Assembly (NCBI GenBank): GCA_026002935.1
Contig: BPGH01000001.1
Coordinates: 90,814-154,813, forward strand
Source of the DNA: Acidimicrobiia bacterium
Lineage (GTDB): Bacteria; Actinomycetota; Acidimicrobiia; IMCC26256; PALSA-610
Direction of reading: 5' to 3'
Length of the DNA: 64,000 nucleotides
In this document: one piece after another, positions 52,739 to 63,383 of the stretch
Position numbering within the stretch: position 1 is the stretch's first letter
Layout of the letters: each line of letters begins with the position of its first letter
Notes under the pieces: model-generated
What the model saw: the letters and a program-made list of their open reading frames with translations, nothing else
Told to the model about the DNA's origin: nothing
The model's database searches: none
Made by a program: the position numbers and the translations under genes

Positions 52739-52920
52739 TGGATCTCCTCCACGCTCACGAGGTGCGGCACGCGCGCGAGCATGCCGCGGATCTCCGGCCG
52801 GTCGGGCAGCACGTTGGTGGAGCCGATGCGGCCGAGCCCGAGCGCGCGCACGGTACCGCGGTGCTTGGGCTTGGCCCCGATGGTCGACCGGACGAGGGTG
52901 ACCTTCAACTGCGACGCCAT
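52735..52920 (-). CDS. rpmD: 50S ribosomal protein L30
   Basis: MASQLKVTLVRSTIGAKPKHRGTVRALGLGRIGS. Confidence 0.96.
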   Translation of the reverse strand: MASQLKVTLVRSTIGAKPKHRGTVRALGLGRIGSTNVLPDRPEIRGMLARVPHLVSVEEIQ

Positions 52921-52921
52921 C

Positions 52922-53473
52922 TCACGCGACCTCGGTGATCTCGTGCCTGCCGGCGCGCTCGCGCTCACGGTAGGCGTCGAGCATGCCCTTCGTGGTCACC
53001 TCTTCGGGCGACTTGCCGCGCAGGGCCGCGATCTCCTCCGGGCGCTGCAGCGCGCGCAGGCCCGCCATCGTCGCGCGGGCGACGTTGATCGCGTTCGAGG
53101 AACCGAGCGACTTCGCGAGCACGTCGTGGATCCCGGCCGCCTCGAGGATCGCACGCGCGGCGCCGCCGGCGATCACCCCGGTACCGGGCGACGCGGGCTT
53201 CAGGAGCACCCGGGCCGCGTCGTGCTCGCCGAGCACCTGGTGGGTGATCGTGGATCCCGCGAGCGGCACGGCGAAGAGGTCCTTCTTCGCCTCCTCCATG
53301 CCCTTTTGGATCGCGGCCGGCACCTCCTTCGCCTTGCCGTACCCGAGCCCGACGTTGCCGCTGCCGTCGCCGACGACCACCAGGGCCGTGAAGGAGAACC
53401 GGCGGCCGCCCTTCACCACCTTCGCGACCCGGTTGATGGCGATGACGCGCTCGTCGTACTGACCCTCGGCCAT
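52922..53473 (-). CDS. rpsE: 30S ribosomal protein S5
   Basis: [51 protein letters not shown]. Confidence 0.97.
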   Translation of the reverse strand: MAEGQYDERVIAINRVAKVVKGGRRFSFTALVVVGDGSGNVGLGYGKAKEVPAAIQKGMEEAKKDLFAVPLAGSTITHQVLGEHDAARVLLKPASPGTGVIAGGAARAILEAAGIHDVLAKSLGSSNAINVARATMAGLRALQRPEEIAALRGKSPEEVTTKGMLDAYRERERAGRHEITEVA

Positions 53474-53490
53474 GCGTGTCCCCTACGTCC

Positions 53491-53847
53491 TCAGAGCTCG
53501 AGCCCGGCTTCCCGGGCGCCGTCGGCGACCGCCGCCACGCGGCCGTGGTACCTGAACCCGCCCCGGTCGAAGACCGCGGTCGTCACCCCCGCCTCCTTCA
53601 GCCGCTCCCCGACGAGCCGGCCCACCTGCTTCGCCGCGTCCACCGTCGAGGTGGGCCCGCCCCGGAGCGAGGCCTCCGTCGTCGACGCGCTGGCGACGGT
53701 GCGCGCGGCGACGTCGTCAATCGCCTGCACGTAGATGTGCTTGTTGGAGCGGAAGACGGCGAGGCGGGGACGCTCGGCGGTCCCGGTGATCTTCTTGCGG
53801 ACGCGCCGGTGCCGCCGGCGCCGCTGCTCGTGCTTGGTGAGGGCCAT
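53491..53847 (-). CDS. rplR: 50S ribosomal protein L18
   Basis: [29 protein letters not shown]. Confidence 0.97.
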   Translation of the reverse strand: MALTKHEQRRRRHRRVRKKITGTAERPRLAVFRSNKHIYVQAIDDVAARTVASASTTEASLRGGPTSTVDAAKQVGRLVGERLKEAGVTTAVFDRGGFRYHGRVAAVADGAREAGLEL

Positions 53848-53862
53848 CGTCTCCCTACCCCA

Positions 53863-54402
53863 CTACTTCGCCGACTTGCCGGCCTTGCGCAGCACGCGCT
53901 CACCGGCGTAGCGGATGCCCTTGCCCTTGTAGGGCTCGGGCTTGCGGATCTTGCGGATGTCGGCCGCCACCTGACCGACGAGCTGCTTGTCGCTCCCGCG
54001 CACCACGATGCGGGTCGGCTGCGGCACCTCGAAGGTGATGCCCTCGGGCGCGTCGAACCGCACGGGATGCGAGAAGCCGAGCGCGAGCTCGATCGCGTTC
54101 GGGCCCTGGGCCTGGGCGCGGTAGCCGACGCCGACGATCTCGAGTTCCTTCGCGAACCCCTCCGACACCCCGACGACCATGTTGGCGATCAGGGACCGCT
54201 GCAGGCCGTGCAGCGAGCGGTTGGCACGCGAGTCGTCGGCGCGCTTCACGAGGAGCGTGTCGCCGTCGCGCTCGACCGTGATGTCGCCCACGATCTCGTG
54301 CTCGAGCGTGCCCTTGGGCCCCTTCACCGTGACGCGCGCACCGTCGACCGTGACGTCGACGCCGCTCGGCACCGTGATGGGTTGCTTCCCGATGCGAGAC
54401 AT
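53863..54402 (-). CDS. rplF: 50S ribosomal protein L6
   Basis: [31 protein letters not shown]. Confidence 0.97.
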   Translation of the reverse strand: MSRIGKQPITVPSGVDVTVDGARVTVKGPKGTLEHEIVGDITVERDGDTLLVKRADDSRANRSLHGLQRSLIANMVVGVSEGFAKELEIVGVGYRAQAQGPNAIELALGFSHPVRFDAPEGITFEVPQPTRIVVRGSDKQLVGQVAADIRKIRKPEPYKGKGIRYAGERVLRKAGKSAK

Positions 54403-54415
54403 CCCCGAGCTCCCG

Positions 54416-54820
54416 TTACCACACCTGGCAGAGCACCTCGCCGCCGACGTTGCGCTCGCGCGCCTCTCGGTCGGTGAGGAGCCCCACGTTCGTCGACAGG
54501 ATCGCGATGCCCATGCCCCCGAGCACACGCGGCACGGCCTCGGCCTTGCGGTACACGCGCAGGCCCGGGCGGGACACCCGCTTGATGCCCGAGATCGACC
54601 GGCGCCGGTCGCTCGTGTACTTCATCCGGATCTTCAGGCGCCGGCCCGGGCGCCCCGGGTCCTCCTCGACGGAGAAGCCGGCGATGTACCCCTCGCGCTC
54701 GAGGATGCGCGCAACGGCCTCCTTGAGCTTCGACGACGGCATGACGACGTCGTCGTGGAACGCGGTGTTGGCGTTGCGGATCCGCGTGAGCATGTCGGCG
54801 AGAGGGTCGGTCATCGTCAC
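54416..54820 (-). CDS. rpsH: 30S ribosomal protein S8
   Basis: [37 protein letters not shown]. Confidence 0.97.
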   Translation of the reverse strand: MTMTDPLADMLTRIRNANTAFHDDVVMPSSKLKEAVARILEREGYIAGFSVEEDPGRPGRRLKIRMKYTSDRRRSISGIKRVSRPGLRVYRKAEAVPRVLGGMGIAILSTNVGLLTDREARERNVGGEVLCQVW

Positions 54821-54836
54821 TGAACTGCCACCTCGC

Positions 54837-55022
54837 TCACCAGGACGACTTCGTCAGGCCGGGGATCTCCCCGGCGTGGGCCATGGTCCGCAGGCACACC
54901 CGGCACAGGCCGAAGTCGCGGTACACCGCACGCGGCCGGCCGCAGCGGCGGCAGCGCGTGTACGCGCGCACCTTGAACTTCGGCTTGCGCTGCTGCTTGT
55001 TGATCAGGGCCTTCTTCGCCAT
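54837..55022 (-). CDS. rpsN: 30S ribosomal protein S14 type Z
   Basis: [43 protein letters not shown]. Confidence 0.97.
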   Translation of the reverse strand: MAKKALINKQQRKPKFKVRAYTRCRRCGRPRAVYRDFGLCRVCLRTMAHAGEIPGLTKSSW

Positions 55023-55028
55023 TCGGTG

Positions 55029-55601
55029 TCACCCCTGGCCGTCGCGGCGGAACGGGAAGCCGAGCGCGCGCAGCAGCGCACGCCCGTGGTCGTCGTTGGA
55101 CGCGGTCGTAACGATCGTGATGTTCATGCCGCGAACCGTGTCGATCTTGTCGTAGTCGATCTCCGGGAACACGAGCTGCTCCGTGAGCCCGAACGTGTAG
55201 TTGCCGCGCCCGTCGAACTGGTCCGTCGGCATGCCGCGGAAGTCGCGGATCCGCGGGATCGCGAGGCTCACGAGGCGGTCGTAGAACTCCCACATCCGGT
55301 CGCCGCGCAACGTGACCTTCGCGCCGATCTCGTTGCCCTCGCGCAGCTTGAAGCTGGCGATCGACTTCTTGGCCTTCGTCACGAGCGGCTTCTGGCCGGT
55401 GATTACGGTGAGGTCGGCCACGGCGCCGTCGAGGAGCGAGCGCTGCTGGGTGGCGCGCCCCACGCCCATGTTCACCACGATCTTCTCGAGCCGCGGCACC
55501 TGCATGATGTTCGCCAGCCCGAGCTCCTGCTTCAGCGCGGGCAGGACCTCGGTGTCGAACCTCACCCTCAGGCGCGGCCGCTCGCCGGTCGCCGCGGCCA
55601 T
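55029..55601 (-). CDS. rplE: 50S ribosomal protein L5
   Basis: [48 protein letters not shown]. Confidence 0.97.
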   Translation of the reverse strand: MAAATGERPRLRVRFDTEVLPALKQELGLANIMQVPRLEKIVVNMGVGRATQQRSLLDGAVADLTVITGQKPLVTKAKKSIASFKLREGNEIGAKVTLRGDRMWEFYDRLVSLAIPRIRDFRGMPTDQFDGRGNYTFGLTEQLVFPEIDYDKIDTVRGMNITIVTTASNDDHGRALLRALGFPFRRDGQG

Positions 55602-55906
55602 CAGACGTCCGCCCCGCACTTGCGGCAGACCCGCAGCTTGCCGCCCTCGGTCACCCGGTAGCCGATGCGCGTCGGCTTGCCGCACGAACGGCACACGAGC
55701 GCCACGTTGGACACGTGGATCGGCATCTCCTTGTCGATGATGCCGCCCTGCATCGTGGCACGCGTCGGCTTCTGGTGCTTCTTCGACACGTTGACGCCGT
55801 CGACGATCACCATGTTGCGCTCGGTGATGACGCGCGAGATGGTGCCGCGCTCGCCGACGTCCTTGCCCGCGAGGACCTGCACCTCGTCACCCTTGCGGAG
55901 CTTCAT
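55601..55906 (-). CDS. rplX: 50S ribosomal protein L24
   Basis: [26 protein letters not shown]. Confidence 0.96.
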   Translation of the reverse strand: MKLRKGDEVQVLAGKDVGERGTISRVITERNMVIVDGVNVSKKHQKPTRATMQGGIIDKEMPIHVSNVALVCRSCGKPTRIGYRVTEGGKLRVCRKCGADV

Positions 55907-56275
55907 TCACAACACCTCCGGTGCGAGCGACACGATCCGCATGAACTTGCGGTCGCGCAGCTCACGGCCGACCGGACCGAAGATGCGGGTGCCCCGGGGC
56001 TGCATCTGGTCGTTGATCAGCACCGCCGCGTTCTCGTCGAAGCGGATGTAGCTGCCGTCGGGACGGCGGCGCTCCTTCTTGGTCCGGACGACCACGCACT
56101 TCACGACATCGCCCTTCTTGACCGACGCGCCCGGGACGGCGTCCTTGACGGTCGCGACGAACACGTCGCCGATGCCCGCGTAGCGCCGGCGCGTGCCGCC
56201 GAGCACCTTGATGCACAGGACCTCGCGCGCACCCGAGTTGTCGGCGACCCTGAGTCGGCTCTCCTGCTGGATCAT
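55907..56275 (-). CDS. rplN: 50S ribosomal protein L14
   Basis: [27 protein letters not shown]. Confidence 0.97.
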   Translation of the reverse strand: MIQQESRLRVADNSGAREVLCIKVLGGTRRRYAGIGDVFVATVKDAVPGASVKKGDVVKCVVVRTKKERRRPDGSYIRFDENAAVLINDQMQPRGTRIFGPVGRELRDRKFMRIVSLAPEVL

Positions 56276-56294
56276 TGCTCCGGTCCCGCCTCCG

Positions 56295-56585
56295 TCAGCG
56301 CGCCCGCTCGAGGACCTCGACCACCCGCCACCGCTTCTGCTTGGAGAGCGGTCGGGTCTCGGCGACCCGGACACGGTCGCCGACGCGCACGTCGTTGGCC
56401 TCGTCGTGCGCGTAGAGCTTCTTCGTGCGTTGCACGGTCTTGTGGTACCGGGGGTGCCGCACGCGGTCGACGACGGCGACCACGACCGTCTTGTCCATCT
56501 TCGTCGACACCGCGATGCCCTCCCGCACCTTGCGGGCGTTGCGGCGGTCCCCGGCGGTCTCGTTCCCCTCGGCCATTCCCGTCAC
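56295..56585 (-). CDS. rpsQ: 30S ribosomal protein S17
   Basis: [40 protein letters not shown]. Confidence 0.95.
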   Translation of the reverse strand: MTGMAEGNETAGDRRNARKVREGIAVSTKMDKTVVVAVVDRVRHPRYHKTVQRTKKLYAHDEANDVRVGDRVRVAETRPLSKQKRWRVVEVLERAR

Positions 56586-56800
56586 CTCTGCTCCAGCGCC
56601 TCGGCCGCCGCGATCTCGCGCTCACGGATCAACGTGCTGATCCGCGCGATCTCCCTCCGCAGCTCGCCGAGGCGCGCCGTGTTGTCGAGCTGCCCGGTCG
56701 CGAGCTGGAACCGGAGCTTGAAGAGCGAATCCTTCGCCTCGGCGAGCCGCTGGGCCAGCGCGTCGTCGGAGAGCTCGCGCAGCTCACGCGTGCGCGTCAT
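56582..56800 (-). CDS. rpmC: 50S ribosomal protein L29
   Basis: [45 protein letters not shown]. Confidence 0.96.
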   Translation of the reverse strand: MTRTRELRELSDDALAQRLAEAKDSLFKLRFQLATGQLDNTARLGELRREIARISTLIREREIAAAEALEQR

Positions 56801-56802
56801 CG

Positions 56803-57219
56803 CTACGCCTCCTCCTGCCGAACGACGAAGCGTGCCTTCATCGGCAGCTTGTGGATCGCGAGTCGCATCGCCTCGCGGGCGACGGGCTCGGCCACACCCG
56901 ACAGCTCGAACAGCACCCGCCCGGGCTTGACGACGGCGACCCACTTCTCGGGGTTGCCCTTGCCCGACCCCATGCGCGTCTCCGCGGGCTTCTGCGTGAT
57001 CGGCTTGTCGGGGAAGACGTTGATCCACACCTTCCCACCGCGCTTGATGTGGCGGGTCATCGCGATCCGGGCGGCCTCGATCTGCCGGTTGGTCAGCCAG
57101 CCCGGCTCGAGCGCCTGGATGCCGTAGTCGCCGAACGCCAGCTTCGTGCCGCCCTTGGCGGTGCCGGTGAGGCGCCCTCGCTGCACCTTGCGGTGCCGGA
57201 CCTTGCGCGGCATCAACAT
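56803..57219 (-). CDS. rplP: 50S ribosomal protein L16
   Basis: [37 protein letters not shown]. Confidence 0.97.
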   Translation of the reverse strand: MLMPRKVRHRKVQRGRLTGTAKGGTKLAFGDYGIQALEPGWLTNRQIEAARIAMTRHIKRGGKVWINVFPDKPITQKPAETRMGSGKGNPEKWVAVVKPGRVLFELSGVAEPVAREAMRLAIHKLPMKARFVVRQEEA

Positions 57220-57237
57220 CGTGACAACCCTCCGGCC

Positions 57238-58158
57238 TCAGTCGTCGTCGCCGCGGAAGTGCGGGGTCTCGTGCTGCTGGCGGAGGCGGCGCTCGATGTC
57301 CTCCTCCTCCGCGAGGAGCCGCTCGAGCTCCGGATCGGCCTCGTGGACGACCTCGCGGTCGACGACCTCCTCGGCCGCCTCGGCGTCGACCGGCGTCGCC
57401 TCCGGCTGCGGCGCCTTGCGGCGCCCGCCGCCGGCACTGACGACGCGGCGGCCCGGCGCCTGCCCGGCCGTCTCGCCGACCGCCATCGCGGCCTCCTTCG
57501 CGATCTTGTCCTCGGCGGCGCTCTTGTAGGGCAGGATCTCGCCCTTGTAGATCCACACCTTCACGCCGATGCGACCGAACGTCGTGCGCGCCTCGGCGAG
57601 GCCGTAGTCGACGTCGGCACGCAGCGTGTGCAGCGGGACCCGCCCCTCGCGGTACCACTCCTTGCGGCTCATCTCGGCGCCGCCGAGCCGGCCCGCGCAC
57701 TGGACGCGCACGCCCTGCGCGCCCGCCTTCATGGCGGTCTGCACCGCCCGCTTCATGGCCCGGCGGAACGAGACCCGGCCGGCGAGCTGGTCGGCGACCC
57801 CCTGGGCGAGCAGCGTCGCGTCGATCTCCGGCTGCTTGATCTCCTGGATGTTGAACTGGATCTTCGGGTTGCCGGTGATCTTGCGCAGCCCCTCGCGCAG
57901 CCGCTCGGCCTCCGCGCCGCGCCGCCCGATGACGATGCCGGGCCGCGCCGTGTACACGTCGATGCGCAGGCGGTCACGGGTCCGCTCGATCTCGATCCGG
58001 CTGACCGCCGCGCGCTCGAGCTGCCGCCGCAGGTAGTCGCGGATCCTCCAGTCCTCGATGAGGTGGTCCGTGTACTCCTTCTTGTCGGCGATCCAGCGCG
58101 ACTTCCAGTCGGTCGTGACGCCGAGCCGGAACCCGTACGGGTTGACCTTCTGACCCAT
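57238..58158 (-). CDS. rpsC: 30S ribosomal protein S3 with extended acidic tail
   Basis: [36 protein letters not shown]; 306 aa. Confidence 0.96.
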   Translation of the reverse strand: MGQKVNPYGFRLGVTTDWKSRWIADKKEYTDHLIEDWRIRDYLRRQLERAAVSRIEIERTRDRLRIDVYTARPGIVIGRRGAEAERLREGLRKITGNPKIQFNIQEIKQPEIDATLLAQGVADQLAGRVSFRRAMKRAVQTAMKAGAQGVRVQCAGRLGGAEMSRKEWYREGRVPLHTLRADVDYGLAEARTTFGRIGVKVWIYKGEILPYKSAAEDKIAKEAAMAVGETAGQAPGRRVVSAGGGRRKAPQPEATPVDAEAAEEVVDREVVHEADPELERLLAEEEDIERRLRQQHETPHFRGDDD

Positions 58159-58827
58159 CTACTCGGACTCCTCGCGCTCGCTCGGCTCCGGCGACGGGCC
58201 GGGCGCGGCCGCGTCGCCCTCGGGCGGCTCGGGCGCGGCCGCCGCCTCCTGCGGGTGCTCGTCCGCGGCCCCGGCCGCCGCATCCGCCGGCGCCGCCGCG
58301 GCGTCCCCCTCGGGCCCGTGGTCGCGGTCGTGATCGTGATCGTGGTCGTGACCCTCGTCGCGGCGCGCGGCCTGGCGCGAGCGGCGCACCCGCTCGGCGC
58401 GCCGGCGCTGCGCGGTCGCGGCGCCCCGCCCGCGCGACTCCTCGCGGCGGCGGCGCTCCTCGAGCTCGTCCTCCTCGTACCGGGCGACGACGATCGTGAT
58501 GTGCGAGGTGCGGCGGCGGATCCGGAAGTAGCGCCCGCGGGCGCGCGGCTGGCCCCACTTGCGGGTCGGGCCCTCGTCCGCGTACGCCACCGCGACGTAC
58601 AGCTCCTCGGCGGGCAACGACAGGTTGTGCTCGGCGTTGGCGATCGCCGAGTCGAGCACCTTGCGCACGTCGGCCGCCGCGCCCTTGGGTGACAGCTGCA
58701 GCAGCCGTTCGGCGTCCTCGACCGGCAGGCCGCGCACGAGGTCGAGGACCTGGCGGACCTTGTACGGCGACACCGGCTGGTACCGGGCGGTCGCGCGCGC
58801 GTGGGGGGTGGTGAGGGTGACGGCCAT
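58159..58827 (-). CDS. rplV: 50S ribosomal protein L22 with about 100-aa C-terminal extension including His/Asp-rich run
   Basis: ARYQPVSPYKVRQVLDLVRGLPVEDAERLLQLSPKGAAADVRKVLDSAIANAEHN; tail GHDHDHDHDRDHG. Confidence 0.95.
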   Translation of the reverse strand: MAVTLTTPHARATARYQPVSPYKVRQVLDLVRGLPVEDAERLLQLSPKGAAADVRKVLDSAIANAEHNLSLPAEELYVAVAYADEGPTRKWGQPRARGRYFRIRRRTSHITIVVARYEEDELEERRRREESRGRGAATAQRRRAERVRRSRQAARRDEGHDHDHDHDRDHGPEGDAAAAPADAAAGAADEHPQEAAAAPEPPEGDAAAPGPSPEPSEREESE

Positions 58828-59105
58828 CAGCGCCTGCTCGACTTCTCCTGCCCGGCGTGGTACCGGAACGTGCGGGTGGGTGCGAACTCGCCGAGCTTGT
58901 GCCCGACCATCGCCTCGGTGACGTAGACGGGGACGTGCTTGCGGCCGTCGTGCACCGCGATCGTGTGGCCGACCATCTCCGGCGTGATCGTCGAACGGCG
59001 CGACCACGTCTTCACGACCCGCTTCTCGTTCGCCTCGTTGAGGCGCTCGATCTTGACCCGGAGGTGCTCGTCGACGAACGGCCCCTTCTTGACGCTGCGC
59101 GGCAT
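58827..59105 (-). CDS. rpsS: 30S ribosomal protein S19
   Basis: [62 protein letters not shown]. Confidence 0.97.
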   Translation of the reverse strand: MPRSVKKGPFVDEHLRVKIERLNEANEKRVVKTWSRRSTITPEMVGHTIAVHDGRKHVPVYVTEAMVGHKLGEFAPTRTFRYHAGQEKSSRR

Positions 59106-59109
59106 CTCG

Positions 59110-59946
59110 CTACCTCCGTGCGCCGCGCGTGCGCCGGCGGCGGACGATCAGCTTGTCGGACGGCTTGCCCCGCCGGCGGGTGCGGCCCTCGGGCTTGCCC
59201 CACGGCGACACCGGGTGCCGGCCGCCGGAGCTCTTGCCCTCGCCACCGCCGAGCGGGTGGTCGACCGGGTTCATCGCGACGCCGCGGGTGTGCGGACGCT
59301 TGCCCTTCCAGCGGTTGCGGCCCGCCTTGCCGATCGACACGAGCCCCGCCTCGCTGTTGCCGACCGCACCGACCGTCGCACGGCAGTCGATCGGCACGCG
59401 GCGCATCTCCGTCGAAGGCAGCCGCAGGGTCGCGTACGCGCCCTCCTTGGCGATGAGCTGGATCGCCGCGCCGGCACCGCGGCCCATCTTGCCGCCGGCA
59501 CCCGGCTTGAGCTCGACGTTGTGCACGGTCGTGCCCACCGGGATGTAGCGCAGCGGCAGAGCGTTGCCGACCCGGATCTCGGAGCCCTGCCCGCTCTGCA
59601 GGACGTCGCCGACCGCCAGGCCCGCCGGGGCGATGATGTAGCGCTTCTCGCCGTCGAGGTAGTGCAGCAGGGCGATGCGGGCGTTGCGGTTCGGGTCGTA
59701 CTCGATGGCCGCGACCTTCGCGGGCACGCCGTCCTTGTTGCGGCGGAAGTCGATCACGCGGTAGCGCTGCTTGTGGCCGCCGCCGCGGTGGCGCGACGTC
59801 ATGCGGCCGTAGGCGTTGCGGCCGCCCGTCTTCGGCTTCGGCTTGGTGAGCGACTTCTCCGGCCGCTTCTTCGTGACCTCCGAGAAGTCGGAGACCGACT
59901 GGAAGCGGCGGCCGGGGCTGGTCGGCTTGCGTTTGCGGATCGGCAC
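59110..59946 (-). CDS. rplB: 50S ribosomal protein L2
   Basis: [50 protein letters not shown]. Confidence 0.97.
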   Translation of the reverse strand: MPIRKRKPTSPGRRFQSVSDFSEVTKKRPEKSLTKPKPKTGGRNAYGRMTSRHRGGGHKQRYRVIDFRRNKDGVPAKVAAIEYDPNRNARIALLHYLDGEKRYIIAPAGLAVGDVLQSGQGSEIRVGNALPLRYIPVGTTVHNVELKPGAGGKMGRGAGAAIQLIAKEGAYATLRLPSTEMRRVPIDCRATVGAVGNSEAGLVSIGKAGRNRWKGKRPHTRGVAMNPVDHPLGGGEGKSSGGRHPVSPWGKPEGRTRRRGKPSDKLIVRRRRTRGARR

Positions 59947-59947
59947 C

Positions 59948-60244
59948 TCAGCTCCCGAAGATGTCGATGCGGTCCTCGCCGGGCGCGAGCGTGACGATCG
60001 CCCGCTTCTGGTCGGGGCGGGAGCCCCACGTGCCCGTGCGGCGGTTGCGCTTGCGCTTGCCCTTGCGGTTGATGGTCGCGACCTTCGCGACCTTGCGGCC
60101 GAAGAGCTCCTGCACCGCGTTGCGGATCTCGATCTTGTTGGCGTCGTTCGCGACCACGAAGGTGTAGACGTTCGCGTCGTAGGCCGAGTACGACTTCTCC
60201 GACACGACCGGCCGGATGATCACGTCGCGCGGGTCCTTACTCAT
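59948..60244 (-). CDS. rplW: 50S ribosomal protein L23
   Basis: [49 protein letters not shown]. Confidence 0.96.
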   Translation of the reverse strand: MSKDPRDVIIRPVVSEKSYSAYDANVYTFVVANDANKIEIRNAVQELFGRKVAKVATINRKGKRKRNRRTGTWGSRPDQKRAIVTLAPGEDRIDIFGS

Positions 60245-60914
60245 CGCCGCCGTCACCGCCTTCTTCCCCGCCGCCCAGGCGCGCGACCGTCGTCTCGAGC
60301 GAGGCGCGCGAGAACACGACCCAGTCGTTGACGAGGACGTCGTACGCGTTGAGCTCCTCGGGGAGGATGATCTGGACGCGCTCGCCCAGGTTGCGCAGCG
60401 ACTTCCAGACCGCCTCCTCCTCACGGAACAGCACGACGAGCACGCGCGGCGGTCGGGAGCCCGCTCCGTCGAGGCCGAGCGCGCGCAGCAGCTCCTTGCC
60501 GGCCTTCGTGCGCGGCTCGGCGATGCCCCACTCGTCGACGACGAGGATCCTGCCCTCGGATGCGCGGTCGGACAGTGCGCCGCGCAGCGCGAGGCGGATC
60601 ATCTTCTTCGGCGTGCGCTGCGCGTAGTCACGCGGCCTGGGTCCGTGGGCGATGCCGCCGCCACGCCACTGCGGGGCGCGGATCGAGCCCTGCCGGGCGC
60701 GGCCGGTGCCCTTCTGGCGCCAGGGCTTGGCACCGCCCCCCGAGACCTCCGAACGGCCCTTCGTCGAGTGGGTCCCGGCCCGGCGGGCGGCGAGCTGCGC
60801 GGTCACGACCTGGTGCATCAGCGGCACGTTCGGCTCGATGGCGAACACGTCGTCGGGGGCGTCGACCGTGCCCGCGTCCGCGCCGGCCGCGGTCTTGACG
60901 GGGAGCGTGGTCAT
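60237..60914 (-). CDS. rplD: 50S ribosomal protein L4
   Basis: [45 protein letters not shown]. Confidence 0.97.
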   Translation of the reverse strand: MTTLPVKTAAGADAGTVDAPDDVFAIEPNVPLMHQVVTAQLAARRAGTHSTKGRSEVSGGGAKPWRQKGTGRARQGSIRAPQWRGGGIAHGPRPRDYAQRTPKKMIRLALRGALSDRASEGRILVVDEWGIAEPRTKAGKELLRALGLDGAGSRPPRVLVVLFREEEAVWKSLRNLGERVQIILPEELNAYDVLVNDWVVFSRASLETTVARLGGGEEGGDGGDE

Positions 60915-61555
60915 GCGACACCCGCCTTCACGGCGCTGCGCACGAACACGAGCCCACCGTTCACCCCGGGGACCGAGCCCTTGACGAGCAGCAGGTTGCG
61001 CTCCGCGTCGCCCTCGACGACCTCCAGGTTGAGCGTGGTGACACGCGTCCCGCCGTGCTGGCCGGCCATCCGCAGGCCCTTGAACACGCGTGCGGGGGTG
61101 GCGCACGCGCCGATCGCGCCGGGCGCCCGGTGCTTCTTGTGGTTGCCGTGGGCGGCGCCCTGGCCGGCGAAGTTGTGGCGCTTCATGACGCCCGCGAAGC
61201 CCTTGCCCTTCGAGATGCCGGTCACGTCGACCCGCTCGCCCGGGGCGAAGACGTCGGCGTGCAGCACCTGGCCGAGCTGGAACCCGCTCACGTCGTCGAC
61301 CCGCAGCTCGGCGAGGTACCGGGCGGGCGGCGCGTCGGCCGCCTTCAGGTGGCCGAGCTCGGGCTTGGTGAGGCGCGACGGCTTCGTGTCGCCGAACGCG
61401 AGCTGGACGGCGGCGTAGCCGTCGCGCTCGGGGGTCTTGATCTGGACCACGCGGCACGGCCCGGCCTCGATCACCGTGACCGGGACGACCCGGTTCTCGG
61501 CGTCGAAGACCTGGGTCATGCCGAGCTTGCGGCCCAGGATCCCTTTGTTCGCCAT
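60911..61555 (-). CDS. rplC: 50S ribosomal protein L3
   Basis: [55 protein letters not shown]. Confidence 0.97.
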   Translation of the reverse strand: MANKGILGRKLGMTQVFDAENRVVPVTVIEAGPCRVVQIKTPERDGYAAVQLAFGDTKPSRLTKPELGHLKAADAPPARYLAELRVDDVSGFQLGQVLHADVFAPGERVDVTGISKGKGFAGVMKRHNFAGQGAAHGNHKKHRAPGAIGACATPARVFKGLRMAGQHGGTRVTTLNLEVVEGDAERNLLLVKGSVPGVNGGLVFVRSAVKAGVA

Positions 61556-61704
61556 CGTTCCCTCGCTGTGTGACGGGGCGTCACGCGAACGCTCCGCTCG
61601 GGCTCGCACCCGGCGGAGCGTCGTTCGGTTGTGCCGCGCGGTTCCCGGCGGGCGGGCCTGCGCGGGCCTCGGTTCCGGAGCGGTCCTGTCGCCCCCGGGC
61701 GTCG

Positions 61705-61732
61705 ACGGCCGGTGCCGGACCGGCACGGCCGG
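61705..61732 (-). promoter_or_regulatory. GC-rich hairpin in rpsJ-rplC spacer
   Basis: GTGCCGG-T-CCGGCAC core flanked by further complementary CGGCC/GGCCG with one bulge. Confidence 0.5.
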
Positions 61733-61818
61733 AGCCCGAGGAGCCAGGAGATGTTAGCCCGCCCGCCACCCTCCCGCCACCCGGAACCGGGCGGCGGCCC
61801 GGGAGCGGGGCCGGGCGG

Positions 61819-62145
61819 TCAGGCCTGCTGGATCTTGATCTCGATGTCGACGCCGGCCGGCAGGTCGAGCCGCTGGAGCGACTCGACCGTCTTGCCGGTC
61901 GGCTCGACGATGTCGATCAGCCGCTTGTGGACCCGCATCTCGAAGTGCTCCCGGCTGTCCTTGTCGACGTGGGGCGAGCGGATCACGGTGTAGCGGCGGA
62001 TCTCCGTGGGCAGCGGCACCGGGCCGCGCACCTTGGCCTGCGTGCGGACGACCGTCTCGACGATCTTCTTCGTCGACTGGTCGATGACCTCGTGGTCGTA
62101 CGCCTTGAGTCGGATGCGGATCTTCTGCCCGGTGTTCGCGGCCAT
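61819..62145 (-). CDS. rpsJ: 30S ribosomal protein S10
   Basis: [41 protein letters not shown]. Confidence 0.97.
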   Translation of the reverse strand: MAANTGQKIRIRLKAYDHEVIDQSTKKIVETVVRTQAKVRGPVPLPTEIRRYTVIRSPHVDKDSREHFEMRVHKRLIDIVEPTGKTVESLQRLDLPAGVDIEIKIQQA

Positions 62146-62150
62146 CGTCC

Positions 62151-63338
62151 CTACTTGATGATCTTGATGACGCGGCCGGAGCCGACGGTACGGCCACCCT
62201 CACGGATCGCGAACCGCAACCCTTCGTCCATCGCGATCGGCTTCTGCAACTCCACCGTCATCTCCGTGTTGTCACCCGGCATCACCATCTCCGTCCCCTC
62301 CGGCAACGTGATCGTCCCCGTCACATCCGTCGTCCGGAAATAGAACTGCGGGTGATAATTCGAGAAGAACGGCGTGTGCCGACCGCCCTCCTCCTTCGTC
62401 AACACGTACACCTGCGCCGTGAACTGCGTGTGCGGCGTGATACTCCCCGGCTTCGCCAACACCTGCCCCCGCTCCACATCCTCCTTCTTCGTCCCCCGCA
62501 ACAACGCCCCGATGTTGTCCCCCGCACGACCCTCGTCCAACAGCTTCCGGAACATCTCCACCCCGGTCACCGTCGTCTTGGTCGTCTCCCGCAACCCCAC
62601 GATCTCCACCTCGTCACCGACCCGGACGATCCCCCGCTCCACCCGGCCGGTCACCACCGTCCCCCGACCCGTGATCGAGAACACGTCCTCGATCGGCATC
62701 AAGAACGGCTTGTCCACATCCCGCGTCGGCTCCGGCAAGAACGAATCGACCGCATCCATCAACTCCACGATCGAGTTCGCCCACCGCTCGTCCCCCTCCA
62801 ACGCCTTCAACGCCGACACCCGCACCACCGGCGTCTCGTCCCCGGGGAACTCGTACTCGTTCAACAACTCCCGCACCTCGAGCTCCACCAACTCGAGGAT
62901 CTCCTCATCGTCGACCATGTCCGCCTTGTTCAACGCCACCACGATCGACGGCACCCCCACCTGACGCGCCAACAACACATGCTCACGCGTCTGCGGCATC
63001 GGACCATCCGTCGCCGCCACCACCAGAATCGCCCCATCCATCTGCGCCGCACCCGTGATCATGTTCTTGATGTAATCCGCATGACCCGGGCAATCCACAT
63101 GCGCATAATGACGATTCGCCGTCTCATACTCCACATGCGCGATCGAGATCGTGATCCCCCGCTGCTTCTCCTCCGGCGCCTTGTCAATCTGATCGAACGC
63201 CGTATACGCCACCGACGGATCCCGATCGTGCAACACCTTCGTGATCGCCGCCGTCAACGTCGTCTTCCCATGATCAATATGACCAATCGTCCCGATGTTC
63301 AAATGCGGCTTCGTCCGCTCGAACTTCTCCTTGGCCAT
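62151..63338 (-). CDS. tuf: Elongation factor Tu
   Basis: [36 protein letters not shown], full length 395 aa. Confidence 0.98.
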   Translation of the reverse strand: MAKEKFERTKPHLNIGTIGHIDHGKTTLTAAITKVLHDRDPSVAYTAFDQIDKAPEEKQRGITISIAHVEYETANRHYAHVDCPGHADYIKNMITGAAQMDGAILVVAATDGPMPQTREHVLLARQVGVPSIVVALNKADMVDDEEILELVELEVRELLNEYEFPGDETPVVRVSALKALEGDERWANSIVELMDAVDSFLPEPTRDVDKPFLMPIEDVFSITGRGTVVTGRVERGIVRVGDEVEIVGLRETTKTTVTGVEMFRKLLDEGRAGDNIGALLRGTKKEDVERGQVLAKPGSITPHTQFTAQVYVLTKEEGGRHTPFFSNYHPQFYFRTTDVTGTITLPEGTEMVMPGDNTEMTVELQKPIAMDEGLRFAIREGGRTVGSGRVIKIIK

Positions 63339-63383
63339 GGGACTCCCTCTACTCCTTCGACGCGTCGGACGACGGTGGGGTGA

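Noticed and set aside
61754-61765. TAACAT on the minus strand as an rplC promoter -10
   Set aside because: Good TANNNT match but no convincing -35 at 16-18 nt; left as a possibility only.
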